Source: Bifidobacterium vespertilionis (GTDB taxonomy: Bacteria > Actinomycetota > Actinomycetes > Actinomycetales > Bifidobacteriaceae). Taken from it: a DNA stretch of 64,000 nt. Shown here one piece after another: positions 55,870-64,000 of this stretch; the stretch's first letter is position 1, and each line of letters begins with the position of its first letter. The position numbers were made by a program, and so were the translations under genes. The notes below the pieces were generated by a model that saw only the letters and a list, made by a program, of their open reading frames with translations, had not been told where the DNA came from and searched no databases. The stretch lies in contig NZ_RZNZ01000007.1 in the NCBI RefSeq assembly GCF_008698145.1, positions 1-64,000 of the forward strand, read 5' to 3'.

Positions 55870-56040
55870 GGCGAAGGATTCTTCGACTACGCCCTAGCGG
55901 GCTCCGCTCAGGATGACGTAAAAGGTCCCCCTCCGTCATCCTGAGCGCAGCGCAGCGGAGTCGAAGGATCCTTTGTCATTTCGCACTGATCTTGTGCACG
56001 TAATTAAGGATCCTTCGACTACGCTCAGGATGACGAAAGA
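55870..56040. repeat. palindromic GTCATCCTGAGCG-type repeat between recG and rsmD
   Basis: At 55937-56036 a GTCATCCTGAGCGCAGCG arm and its inverse CGCTCAGGATGAC enclose about 60 bp including TTGTGCACGTAATTAAGGAT. A further half-copy lies at 55873-55918. Related copies are at 58001-58110, 62400-63180 and inside the GT4 gene. It looks like a MITE- or REP-like dispersed element. Confidence 0.8.
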
Positions 56041-56075
56041 GAGCACCGCCCCCACCGCACGCTAGAGTGGTATCC

Positions 56076-56657
56076 ATGCGCGTGATTTCAGGACAATTCA
56101 AAGGATTGCAGCTGCCGGCCGCCAAAACCGGCACGCGGCCCACAACCGACCGCACCAAGGAGGCGATCTTCTCGCACCTCGACTCGTGGGGCGTGATCGG
56201 AGACGCGCGCGTGCTCGACCTGTACGCGGGCACCGGGGCGCTGGGCATCGAGGCGCTGTCCCGGGGAGCGCGCGAGCTGGTGGCGGTGGAATCGGCGGGA
56301 CCGGCGGCCGCGCTGCTGGGCAAGACCTTCGCCGCGCTGAAATCCTCCCGCGCATGGCGGCCGGATATGGGCGCGCGGGTGCTGCGGACCAAGGCGGAAT
56401 CGTTCGCCGCGGGGTTCGCCGGCGAGGGGTTCGATCTGATCTTCATCGACCCGCCGTACGCAGTGGAGACGTCGGCGTGCAACGATCTACTGACCTCGAT
56501 CGTGACGCAGGGCGTGGCCGCACCGAACGCGATCATCATGTTCGAGCGATCGACCCGCTCCGAGCCGCTGACCGCGCCGGAGGGCTGGGAGATCACCCAG
56601 TCGCGAGACTACGGCGAGACCGCGGTCGTGTACATCGAGCGGGCCGAGCAGGCATAG
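56076..56657 (+). CDS. rsmD: 16S rRNA guanine-N2 methyltransferase RsmD
   Basis: The 193-aa protein begins MRVISGQFKGLQLPAAKTGT, the canonical RsmD start. It has the SAM-binding VLDLYAGTGALGIEALSRGA and the catalytic FIDPPYAVETS. It methylates G966 of 16S rRNA. It follows recG after a palindromic repeat. The ATG at 56076 is preferred over the GTG at 56067. Confidence 0.95.
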   Translation: MRVISGQFKGLQLPAAKTGTRPTTDRTKEAIFSHLDSWGVIGDARVLDLYAGTGALGIEALSRGARELVAVESAGPAAALLGKTFAALKSSRAWRPDMGARVLRTKAESFAAGFAGEGFDLIFIDPPYAVETSACNDLLTSIVTQGVAAPNAIIMFERSTRSEPLTAPEGWEITQSRDYGETAVVYIERAEQA

Positions 56658-56698
56658 GCTAGGGTTAAATCATCGTCAAACGCAATCGAGGTAGGACA

Positions 56699-56914
56699 AT
56701 GAGCGGTTCGGACATCGGCATGATCGTGCTGTGCGTGGTGCTGGCCCTGTGGGGCGCGGCGCTGCTGTTTTCGGCGGACTGGGTGTGGCGCATCGCGTGC
56801 AAAATCACCGGCACCTATTCGGACCCGAGCCGCGGAACGCTGCTGTTCGCGCGCATCTGCGGCTTTGTGCTGTTCGTGTTCGGCATCGGCGCCGTGGTCA
56901 TGAAGGTGCTGTAG
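56699..56914 (+). CDS. small two-helix membrane protein
   Basis: The 71-aa protein (MSGSDIGMIVLCVVLALWGA) has two hydrophobic segments (residues about 7-25 and 50-68) with a short loop, and no known family. The ribosome binding site GAGGTAGGAC precedes the ATG. It follows rsmD by about 40 nt and may be co-transcribed. Confidence 0.65.
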   Translation: MSGSDIGMIVLCVVLALWGAALLFSADWVWRIACKITGTYSDPSRGTLLFARICGFVLFVFGIGAVVMKVL

Positions 56915-56996
56915 GGCGCGCGTCCCGATCGCAAGCGGCCGGGTGGGACTGTGCGATACAGTCCCGAGATCACAGCCCACGATCACAGTCCCGCGA

Positions 56997-57860
56997 TCAC
57001 AGCCAGTCGAGCGGCGGTTTCACACTGGGCGCGGGGAACCGGCGGTCCAGCGCGGCGAGATCGGACGGCGTAAGTTCGATCCCCGCGGCCTCCACGTTGA
57101 GCCGCATGTGCTCCGGGGTGCCGGCCTTGGGAATCGCCACGGTCCGACTGTCGCGCATCACCCATGCGAGCAGGATCTGCGCGGGCGTGGCGTGGTGCCG
57201 GCGCGCGATCTCGCCAAGCGTGCCATCATTCATGAGCCCGTATGCGAGCCGGCCGCCCTGCGCGAGCGGACAGTACGCCATCATCGCCACATTGTGCGCG
57301 TCCATCCAAGGCTTGAGCGCCAGCTCCGCACCGCGCGACTCCAAGTGGTAGAGCACCTGGTTGGCCACGCAGGCATCGCCGCCGGGCACGCGCCACAGCT
57401 GTTCCATGTCGTCCACATCGAAGTTGGACACGCCCCACTGGCGGATCAGCCCGTCGGCGCGCAGGGATTCCATGCACGCGACGGTCTCGGCCAGCGGCAC
57501 CGATCCGGGCCAGTGCAGCAGGTACAGATCCAGATGATCCACGCCCAGTCGCTTGAGCGACGCCTCGCAGCTTTTGCGCATATGGGAGCGGCCAGCGTGC
57601 GACGGCATCACCTTGCTCACGATAAACAGCCCGTCGCGGTCCACACCGCGGATCGCCTCGCCCACCAGCGTCTCCGTGGCGCCGTCCGCGTACAGTTCGG
57701 CGGTGTCGATCAGCGTGAGTCCCAGGTCCAGCCCCTCGCGGATCGCCGCGATCTCGCTGTCCCGAAGTGCCGGATTTTCCGCCATATGCCAGGTGCCCAT
57801 CCCCAATACCGGCATTGCGGCGCTGTTTCGTAACGATACGGTTCCGATTGATGCAGTCAC
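56997..57860 (-). CDS. aldo/keto reductase
   Basis: The 287-aa protein has the family catalytic tetrad: Asp and Tyr in LIDTAELYADGATETLVGEA, Lys in LFIVSKVMPSH, His in LDLYLLHWPGSV. The NADPH-binding tail is TVAIPKAGTPEHMRLNVEAA. It reduces carbonyls using NADPH; the substrate is unknown. The GTG start at 57860 follows AGGGGGTAGGAAC. It converges with the small membrane protein gene and has no obvious operon partner. Confidence 0.93.
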   Translation of the reverse strand: MTASIGTVSLRNSAAMPVLGMGTWHMAENPALRDSEIAAIREGLDLGLTLIDTAELYADGATETLVGEAIRGVDRDGLFIVSKVMPSHAGRSHMRKSCEASLKRLGVDHLDLYLLHWPGSVPLAETVACMESLRADGLIRQWGVSNFDVDDMEQLWRVPGGDACVANQVLYHLESRGAELALKPWMDAHNVAMMAYCPLAQGGRLAYGLMNDGTLGEIARRHHATPAQILLAWVMRDSRTVAIPKAGTPEHMRLNVEAAGIELTPSDLAALDRRFPAPSVKPPLDWL

Positions 57861-57989
57861 GTTCCTACCCCCTTTATCATCGTCGATTGGAGCGTTTCAA
57901 CAGTTACCACTGTAAACGCGGGTATCTACCCCGCATGTTTCCAGCGAGTCGGGCGGGTTGCGGGGGGATGGGATGGAGGGGACGGAGGG

Positions 57990-58135
57990 GTGGGGACGCT
58001 CCGTCATTCTGAGCGCAAAGTTAAGGATCCTTCGACTCCGCCCTGACGGGCTCCGCTCAGGATGACGAAAAGCCCCACGTCATCCTGAGCGAAGCGCGGA
58101 GCGCGAAGCCGAAGGATCCTTGGCCATTGCGCATC
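57990..58135. repeat. palindromic repeat cluster upstream of the mscS-like gene
   Basis: CGTCATTCTGAGCGCAAAG at about 58003, GCTCCGCTCAGGATGACG at about 58048-58065 and GTCATCCTGAGCGAAGCG at 58079-58096 form inverted pairs of the same family as 55937-56036. GGATCCTTGGCCATTGCGCA follows. There is no gene in 57861-58158. Confidence 0.75.
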
Positions 58136-58158
58136 GATCGACCGCTAGGATGGCGGGT

Positions 58159-58941
58159 ATGGAACGCATTTTTGACTGGCTGCTGGCCAACTCCGGCAAA
58201 ATCATCTTCCTCATCATCGTGCTCATTGTGGCCGCGGTGGCCTCGCGGCTGATCAAGCGCGGCACCATGCGCCTGCTGGACAAGACCGACGTGCCCAGCG
58301 CATCGATCTTCGCGAACATCTTGCGCGTGGTGGTCTGGGTGATCGCCACCTGTATGGTGCTGCAACCGGTGTTCGGCATCAACCCGAGCACGATCATCAC
58401 CGCCCTTGGCGTCGGCGGCGTTGCGATCTCACTGGGTCTGAAGGACACGATCGCGAACGTGATCGGCGGCTTCGGCCTGATGCTGGGCAAGGTGATCCAG
58501 CCGGGCGACGAGGTGACGATCGCCGGAGCCACCGGCACGGTCAAGGACATCACGTGGCGGCATACCGTGGTCCGCGAGCGCGGCGGCAACGAGCTGATCA
58601 TCCCCAACTCGGTGCTCAACACCAAGGAGCTCAAGAAGATGCCCGCATCCAACGAGTCGCTGGTGACTGTGCCGTTCACGGCCCGCGCGGGGGTGGATAC
58701 CGATGCGGTGACCGCGCGGATCGTGGCCGAGGTGAGTGCCGCGACGGCCGATATGCAGCTCGACGGCACCAAGCCGCTGGTGAAGTTCACCGGCTTTTCG
58801 CCGTACGGCATGGAGGGTCAGGTCTGGGCGTTCGCGAAGCCGGGCGTCTTCCAGTCGACGATGCGCGACACGATCGTGCGCACGCTGGCGGGGTCTGATT
58901 TCCTGGAGCAGGGTGCCATGGGGGACGCCGAGGAGGCGTGA
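58159..58941 (+). CDS. MscS-family mechanosensitive channel protein
   Basis: The 260-aa protein starts MERIFDWLLANSGKIIFLII. Two or three N-terminal membrane helices end in the pore-lining helix (ITALGVGGVAISLGLKDTIA then NVIGGF), followed by the beta domain QPGDEVTIAGATGTVKDITW and a C-terminal alpha/beta part. It releases solutes on hypo-osmotic shock. The ATG at 58159 follows GGATGGCGGG; a longer frame upstream is repeat-derived. Confidence 0.9.
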   Translation: MERIFDWLLANSGKIIFLIIVLIVAAVASRLIKRGTMRLLDKTDVPSASIFANILRVVVWVIATCMVLQPVFGINPSTIITALGVGGVAISLGLKDTIANVIGGFGLMLGKVIQPGDEVTIAGATGTVKDITWRHTVVRERGGNELIIPNSVLNTKELKKMPASNESLVTVPFTARAGVDTDAVTARIVAEVSAATADMQLDGTKPLVKFTGFSPYGMEGQVWAFAKPGVFQSTMRDTIVRTLAGSDFLEQGAMGDAEEA

Positions 58942-59450
58942 CTGGGAGTGCGCTTGTGACCGGGCACGCGACATGGCGTGTGACAGGGAGCGCGCCCATG
59001 ACTGAGCGTGCGGCGTGACAAGACGTGCGACTGGGAACAAACCGTGACCAGGGGTGCGCACTGTGACATGGCGTGTGACCGGGAGTGCGCTTGTGACCGG
59101 GCGTGTGACTGGGGGCGTGCGCCGTGACATGGCGTGTGACCCGGCGTGCACTTGTGACCGGGCGTGTGACATGGTGTGCCCATGCCCGGTCACGGCGACT
59201 TAAAAACGTTGAAATAAAGCCATTTTGCAAGGGGTGTGACTGGGAGCGCCCACACCGGGTCACAGCCGGACACCCCCGGTCACACGCCGGGTCACAATGC
59301 ACCCCCGGTCACACACCAAGTCACGCTCCCCCTGTCACGGCGCACACCAAGTCACACACCAAGTCACAATGCACGCCGGGTCACGATGCGCCCCGGTCAC
59401 AACCCACGCCGAGTCACACACCGCGCACCAAGTCACACCCCGGGTCCACG
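58938..59450. repeat. cluster of GTGAC (left) and GTCAC (right) repeats forming a giant inverted array
   Basis: From 58941 to about 59190 there are roughly a dozen GTGACNGGG/GTGACATGG units spaced about 12-25 bp apart. From about 59235 to 59445 there are a similar number of GTCAC units in inverse orientation. An AT-rich centre (about 59203-59230) separates them. It lies between the convergent mscS-like and amrS genes. It has no coding sense and irregular spacing. Confidence 0.8.
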
Positions 59451-59468
59451 ACCAGGATCTGCCCTGGC

Positions 59469-60554
59469 TCACCAGCGGCCAGCGATGGGAGTACCGCATT
59501 CGGGGCAGATCGCCGCAACGCCTCCGGACAGTCGGTTCTCCAAAATCCGGTACCAATCGCGCTCCACGAGCACGGCCCCGCACTCCGGGTTCGGGCAATA
59601 GGTGGTGTCCCCCTCCGGGTAGTGCACATTGCCGGTGTAGACGTAGTTGAGCCCCTCAGCGTAGGCGATCTCACGGGCGCGCAGCAGTGTGGCGAGCGGC
59701 GTGGGCGGCACGTCCATCATCTTGTAGTCGGGATGGAACGCGGAGAAGTGCAGCGGCACGTCCGGCCCGCAGTGCTCACGGATCCACGCGCACTCGGCGT
59801 GCAGCTGCGCGTCGTCGTCGTTGCGGCCGGGAATGAGCAGCGTGGTGAGTTCCACCCACACATGCTCCCCATTGGGCGTGCGCGCCTCGTTCACCGCGTA
59901 GTCGATGGTGTCCAGCACGTCCTGAAGATGCGTGCCGGTGACCGACCAGTAGAAGTCCTCGGTGAAGCCCTTGAGATCGATGTTCGCAGCGTCCATGGCA
60001 TCGTAGAAGGCCGGCCGCGCGCAGGCGTTCATGTATCCGGCGGTCACGGCGATGGGGTGGATGCCCTTCTCACGGCAGGCGTCGGCGGTGTCGATCGCGT
60101 ACTCGGCGAATACGATCGGATCGTTGTAGGTGAAGGCGACCGACTGCGCGTTGTGCATCACGGCCAGATCGGCGATGTCGTCCGGCTCGGCCTCGCGGCT
60201 CACCCGCGTCCAGTCGCGCGCCCGCGAGATATCCCAGTTCTGGCAGAACTTGCACGCGGAATTGCATCCGGCCGTGCCGAAGCTCAGCACCGCGCTGCCG
60301 GGGTGGAAATGGTTGAGAGGCTTCTTCTCCACCGGGTCAATGGCGAAGCCGGAGGAACGGCCGTAGGTGTCCAACTCGATGTGGCCGTCGTGGTTCGATC
60401 GCACGAAGCAGAAGCCCCGCTGGCCTTCGCGCAGTTTGCATTCGCGCGGGCACAGATCGCACTGGACGCGCCCATCGTCAAGCGGATGCTGCCACCGCCC
60501 GAACACCGGATGCATCACCTGCGTGTGCGCCGATTGCGCCGGATGTCCCGTCAT
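59469..60554 (-). CDS. amrS: AmmeMemoRadiSam-system radical SAM enzyme
   Basis: The 361-aa protein has an N-terminal DLCPRECKLREGQRGFCFVR and the radical SAM cluster motif CX3CX2C as GCNSACKFCQNWDIS near residue 100. SVAFTYNDPIVFAEYAIDTA and CNPECGAV-like cysteines lie at the C-terminus (YCPNPECGAVL, AICPECGTPI). The start follows GGGAGG. Its gene is next to the Memo/AMMECR1 fusion, the conserved trio of the AmmeMemoRadiSam system. The substrate modified by this system is not securely known. Confidence 0.93.
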   Translation of the reverse strand: MTGHPAQSAHTQVMHPVFGRWQHPLDDGRVQCDLCPRECKLREGQRGFCFVRSNHDGHIELDTYGRSSGFAIDPVEKKPLNHFHPGSAVLSFGTAGCNSACKFCQNWDISRARDWTRVSREAEPDDIADLAVMHNAQSVAFTYNDPIVFAEYAIDTADACREKGIHPIAVTAGYMNACARPAFYDAMDAANIDLKGFTEDFYWSVTGTHLQDVLDTIDYAVNEARTPNGEHVWVELTTLLIPGRNDDDAQLHAECAWIREHCGPDVPLHFSAFHPDYKMMDVPPTPLATLLRAREIAYAEGLNYVYTGNVHYPEGDTTYCPNPECGAVLVERDWYRILENRLSGGVAAICPECGTPIAGRW

Positions 60555-60656
60555 GGCAGCCTCCCTTCATCCGATCGCGGCCCGTTGATGGGCTCTGTTG
60601 CGGCCCCTGCGCGGACCGACCAAGTCAACAATTCGTCACAATCCGTCAACAACGCG

Positions 60657-62363
60657 TCAACGGTATGCACGAACAGTGTACCGCCGCGCGGTTATCTCCC
60701 CATCATGCCATGTTCGCCCGGCGGACAACCCGGCCTTGGCGAGCAGGTGGGACACGAAGTCGTGCGGATCCGGCAGCTCGTCCCAGACCTGCGGCAGGAA
60801 GGTTGCGGAGCGACCCTCGCCGTCGCTCAGGATCAGCCCGTCGATGCCCGGCCGAAGCGCCTGTTCCAAGGACTCGCGGGATTGGACGCGCATGGGTTCG
60901 GGGGCGCTCAGCACGGACACCTCGACGTGCAGCAGCGGGTATTCTTGGGCGCCCACCGGCCAAAACCGCGGATCGTGCACGGCCGCGTCCACGGCGTGTT
61001 CCGCAATGTCCCGCCCCAACGGCTGATGCGCGATGATCGAGCCGATGCACCCGCGCAGCCGGCCGTTCTCGGTCAGTGTGACGAAACTCGCGCCCGGCTC
61101 GGCCAGCCACGGATGGGCCGCGATGATGTCCGCGGACGACGGTCCGTCCACGTCGACGCCCAGATGCTCGGCCAGTGCGGTATGGGCCAGGCGCAGCAGC
61201 ACGGAACCCTCGCGGTCGGGCGTCCGATCGGCGGACTGGGCGGCCTGTGCGGCCTGTGCGGGCCCGGCGGCCTGTGCGGATTCGGCGGGCTCGGCATGCT
61301 CAGTCGCCCCGTCGTCCGGCACCTCCCACAGCGCCCACGAGGCATAGCCGACCACACGATCGTTCGGATCGGCCATGGCGGGCCGGTCCTCCCCCGCCAG
61401 CGCCACCTCGCCGTCATCGCCGGACGTGGACCGGCCAAGCAGCTCCAGATAGCCCCGGAAGGCGGAGGGAGCATGGTGATGGTGAAAATCACTGGTGACA
61501 ATGTGGGCACACCGTGGGTCCATTGTGCCCACATTGTCACCAGCATTGTGAACGATGGTCCCGCCCTCCCCGTCTGGCCGTACGTCATCCGGCAGCAACT
61601 TATCCGGCAGCAGCCCGCCTGCGATCACATCGAGCAGGCCGTTGATAGGATACGCGCCGCACGCGCGGTCGGGCGAAATCGGATGGTCAAGGGCGTTGAT
61701 GCGTTCGATCGTCTCATCGTCGATCGCGCGCCCCACGCGCTCGGGATGGTAATGCGACAGATCGGAACTGATCACGATCACGGTCTCCGGGCCACCCCAC
61801 AGGGCCCGCAGCGCATCGCCGACCTCGCGCGGCGTCGCGTCGCCTGCGTTGAGCGGGACGATCGAGATCTCCGGTCCCAGCACCTTCTGCAGGAACGGAA
61901 CCTGAACCTCCACGGCGTGCTCGCGCGCGTGGGTGGGGTTGTTGACTATGAGCCGGCCGGCGTCGAGCGCCGATCGTTCGGCTTCCACGTCCACGGCCAC
62001 CTTGCCGAGCGGGGTCTGCCATGCGTCGGCGGTGGACATGGCCACACCCCGCACGGGCACGCGATGGGTGGGCCCCACGATCACCGCGCGGCGGATGGTC
62101 CCGCGTCCGGAAGCCAGCAGGGAGTAAGCAAGAGCGGCTGTGGTACCGGAGTACACGTACCCGGCATGGGGCACGATCACCGCCTTGGGCCACGATGCGC
62201 GGGTCCCGGCCGACACGCGCGCGGGGATATGCCTGCGCTTGAGCGTGCGGGCCGCATAATCCAGCATGCCGTCGATCATCGCATTCAGCCGATCGGGATC
62301 ACTAGGGTAAAACGATCCCGCCACCGCCGCGGGCCTTACGCGCCGAAACTGCTCATCGGTCAT
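60657..62363 (-). CDS. Memo-AMMECR1 fusion protein (AmmeMemoRadiSam components B and A)
   Basis: The 568-aa protein has Memo at the N-terminus (PAAVAGSFYPSDPDRLNAMI, AVIVPHAGYVYSGTTAALAY, VIVISSDLSHYHPER with metal-binding histidines) to about residue 320. After an Ala-rich linker (GAAEHAEPAESAQAAGPAQA-like) comes AMMECR1 (FVTLTENGRLRGCIGSIIAH with the conserved LRGCIG, and FLPQVWDELPDPHDFVSHLL). The start follows AAGGAGG. It is transcribed ahead of amrS, 102 nt apart. Confidence 0.93.
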   Translation of the reverse strand: MTDEQFRRVRPAAVAGSFYPSDPDRLNAMIDGMLDYAARTLKRRHIPARVSAGTRASWPKAVIVPHAGYVYSGTTAALAYSLLASGRGTIRRAVIVGPTHRVPVRGVAMSTADAWQTPLGKVAVDVEAERSALDAGRLIVNNPTHAREHAVEVQVPFLQKVLGPEISIVPLNAGDATPREVGDALRALWGGPETVIVISSDLSHYHPERVGRAIDDETIERINALDHPISPDRACGAYPINGLLDVIAGGLLPDKLLPDDVRPDGEGGTIVHNAGDNVGTMDPRCAHIVTSDFHHHHAPSAFRGYLELLGRSTSGDDGEVALAGEDRPAMADPNDRVVGYASWALWEVPDDGATEHAEPAESAQAAGPAQAAQAAQSADRTPDREGSVLLRLAHTALAEHLGVDVDGPSSADIIAAHPWLAEPGASFVTLTENGRLRGCIGSIIAHQPLGRDIAEHAVDAAVHDPRFWPVGAQEYPLLHVEVSVLSAPEPMRVQSRESLEQALRPGIDGLILSDGEGRSATFLPQVWDELPDPHDFVSHLLAKAGLSAGRTWHDGEITARRYTVRAYR

Positions 62364-62399
62364 GATGCCTCCTTAGAGCATTCCCGTGCGTAATTTTAC

Positions 62400-63190
62400 C
62401 GTCATCCTGAGCGAGCGCCCACCGTCATCCTGAGCGAAGCCCGAAGGGCGAAGCCGAAGGATCCTTCGACTCGCTCCGCTCGCTCAGGATGACAAGGGAA
62501 GCCACCCGCCCACTCAGGATCGAACAGTCCCCCGCCGTTATCCTGAGCGAAGCGAAGGATCCTTGGCCATTGCGCACAAATCGATGCCCCTTGACTTAGT
62601 GCACAAGATTAAGGATCCTTCGACTGCGCTCAGGATGACGAAAATACCCAGTTCGGCCCGACCGATGACGCAAACTGGGCAAAACGGGACGCCGATTTTG
62701 CAAACTGGGCAGATCCGGTCATCTGGAGGCCGATTTGGGCCCCTAACGGACACGATCTGCCCAGTTCACAAATGAAGTGACCGGATCTGCCCAGTTCGGC
62801 CCGGCGGGAAGGTCGCAAACCGGGCAAATCGGGAGGTATGGGGGCAGGGCGCGAAGATTAAGGATCCTTCGACTGCGGCTACGCCTCCGCTCAGGATGAC
62901 GAGGGAAGCCATCCGCCTACTCAGGATGACAAGGGAAGCCATCCGCCCGCTCAGGATCGAACAGTCCCCCGCTGTCATCCTGAGCGAAGCGAAGGATCCT
63001 TGGCCATTGCGCACAAATCGATGCCCCTTGACTTAGTGCACAAGGTTAAGGATCCTTCGACTTCGCCCTTCGGTGTCCGGCTACGCCGGACCGTCGCCGC
63101 CTTGGCGGCGGCTCCCTTCGCCTACGGACAGCCCACTGGGCTGTCCGCTTAACGGCTCAGCGCTCAGGATGACGAAGGGCGCGACGCGGG
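62400..63190. repeat. dense cluster of palindromic GTCATCCTGAGCG repeats and CTGCCCAGTT motifs
   Basis: Inverted pairs occur at 62401-62495, 62540-62638 and 62975-63172. The block 62522-62625 is nearly repeated at 62957-63060, including TTGGCCATTGCGCACAAATC and CCCCTTGACTTAGTGCACAA. Between them (62645-62835) CTGCCCAGTT or AACTGGGCA occurs several times in both orientations. There is no gene. It is the most repeat-laden intergenic region of the conserved side. Confidence 0.8.
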
Positions 63191-63194
63191 CAAA

Positions 63195-64000
63195 CTACCG
63201 CAGCACGCCTTCGATCAGGCGGGTGATCAGCTCGGTGTAGCTCACGCCGGTGGCCTCCCAGGCCTTGGGGTACATGGAGATCGGGGTGAAACCGGGCATG
63301 GTGTTGATCTCGTTGATCATCACCTCGCCGCTCGGGGTCACGAAGGTGTCCACGCGGCTCAGGCCGGCCAGATCGAGCGCCTTGAAGGCCCTGACGGCCA
63401 CCTCGCGCACCTTCTGCAGGGTCTCGTCGGGCAGGTTGGCCGGCACCTCCACGTGGGAGGCGGCGGAGTCGGTGTACTTCGAGTCGAAGTCATAGAACTG
63501 GTCGTCGCCGGCGTTGCGACGATCGAGCACGATCTCGCCGGGCCAGCTGGCGGCCGGCTCGTCGGTGGGCTTGGGGGCCAGCACCGCGCATTCGATCTCG
63601 CGGCCGGTGATGCCCTGCTCCACCAGCACCTTCCAATCGTGCTTGCTGGCCTCGTAGACGGCTGCGATCAACGCGGCCGCATCGCCGGCGGCCTCCACCT
63701 TGGTCACACCGAAGCTCGAACCGGCGCGGGAGGGCTTGACGAACAGCGGGTAGGCGAGTCCGGCGGCCTCGACGCGGGCGAGCACATCGTCGGCATTCGA
63801 GGCGAACTGATCGGACTGGCTGAACAGACGGGTGTCCAGCGTGATGCCGGGCGCGGTGGGGATGCCGGCCGCGTTGAGCACCACCTTGGTGAAGTGCTTG
63901 TCCATGCAGGCGGCCGACGCGAACACGCCGCAGCCCACGTACGGGACGTTCATCATCTCGAGCAGTCCCTGGACCGTGCCGTCCTCGCCGTACGGACCGT
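63195..64000 (-). CDS. ddl: D-alanine--D-alanine ligase, C-terminal part (5' end outside the window)
   Basis: The frame is open to the right edge (GPYGEDGTVQGLLEMMNVPY at the boundary). It contains VGCGVFASAACMDKHFTKVV, PLFVKPSRAGSSFGVTKVEA and the ATP/Mg-binding end SRVDTFVTPSGEVMINEINT then MPGFTPISMYPKAW. This is the ATP-grasp part of Ddl, which makes D-Ala-D-Ala for peptidoglycan. About 268 residues are visible; the first third or so lies beyond 64000. Confidence 0.95.
   Translation of the reverse strand, partial: GPYGEDGTVQGLLEMMNVPYVGCGVFASAACMDKHFTKVVLNAAGIPTAPGITLDTRLFSQSDQFASNADDVLARVEAAGLAYPLFVKPSRAGSSFGVTKVEAAGDAAALIAAVYEASKHDWKVLVEQGITGREIECAVLAPKPTDEPAASWPGEIVLDRRNAGDDQFYDFDSKYTDSAASHVEVPANLPDETLQKVREVAVRAFKALDLAGLSRVDTFVTPSGEVMINEINTMPGFTPISMYPKAWEATGVSYTELITRLIEGVLR

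Noticed and set aside
58938-59450. The GTGAC/GTCAC cluster considered as a CRISPR array
   Set aside because: The repeated unit is under about 12 bp, spacing is irregular and orientation flips in the middle.
59124-62393. A plus-strand open frame of nearly 1,090 codons
   Set aside because: It is antisense to amrS and the Memo-AMMECR1 gene, both of which have strong motifs and ribosome binding sites; long antisense frames are common in GC-rich DNA, and its first part is the GTGAC repeat array.

Overview
The window looks like a Bifidobacterium-type actinobacterial chromosome. This is inferred from the high GC of the housekeeping genes, the type I-U (I-G) CRISPR-Cas gene set, IS30/ISL3/IS110 elements, a Memo-AMMECR1 fusion, and dispersed palindromes around the core GTCATCCTGAGCG; no 16S rRNA gene is present to confirm it. 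About the first 53 kb is an accessory island of defence genes, toxin-antitoxin (TA) modules, IS debris and surface-polysaccharide genes. From 53.4 kb to the right edge lie conserved chromosomal genes (recG, rsmD, mscS-like, amrS, Memo/AMMECR1, ddl).

Layout. 0-2 kb: fragmentary small genes, a long-hairpin repeat and a mntA-hepT (MNT/HEPN) module. 1.66-11.1 kb: a type I-U/I-G CRISPR-Cas locus on the minus strand, in transcription order csb1, csb2, cas3, csb3, cas4-cas1, cas2, leader, then an 11-repeat array. The cas4-cas1 gene has lost its middle in frame, so interference looks intact but spacer acquisition probably does not. 11.6-28.3 kb: a TA/defence patchwork containing an rfbA remnant, two XRE-ImmA/IrrE modules, an orphan HigA-like antitoxin, rfbB, a frameshifted Abi-like HEPN gene, a two-repeat relic of a type I-C CRISPR array, a BrnT-like/RHH pair and a DUF6978/DUF1828 pair. 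These are separated by frameshifted or truncated ISL3, IS110 and IS630 copies.

28.3-43.1 kb: a capsule/exopolysaccharide cluster, all on the minus strand: ugd, a pssD remnant, two GT4, GT2, GT32, Wzy-like polymerase, GT2, a DUF6625 protein, two polysaccharide pyruvyl transferases flanking a nitroreductase, and a Wzx flippase. The part from about 28.3 to 36.4 kb is clearly AT-rich, which points to horizontal acquisition. No priming glycosyltransferase or chain-length regulator is visible. 43.3-53.4 kb: an IS30, a frameshifted XRE gene with a SecB-like partner, an ImmA/IrrE plus PIN (DUF4411) module, a PemK-like toxin inactivated at its start with its antitoxin, two ATPase relics, an intact AAA ATPase and a HipA-like kinase.

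A family of five long-hairpin elements (about 548-847, 15936-16210, 49571-49786, 50195-50413, 51714-51932) sits beside the TA and ATPase modules. Its stems show compensatory base changes between copies, and it is the best candidate here for something not explained by ordinary annotation. Single-base indels in the Abi, XRE, PemK and transposase genes suggest either rapid decay of the island or homopolymer sequencing errors; the housekeeping genes on the right are intact.
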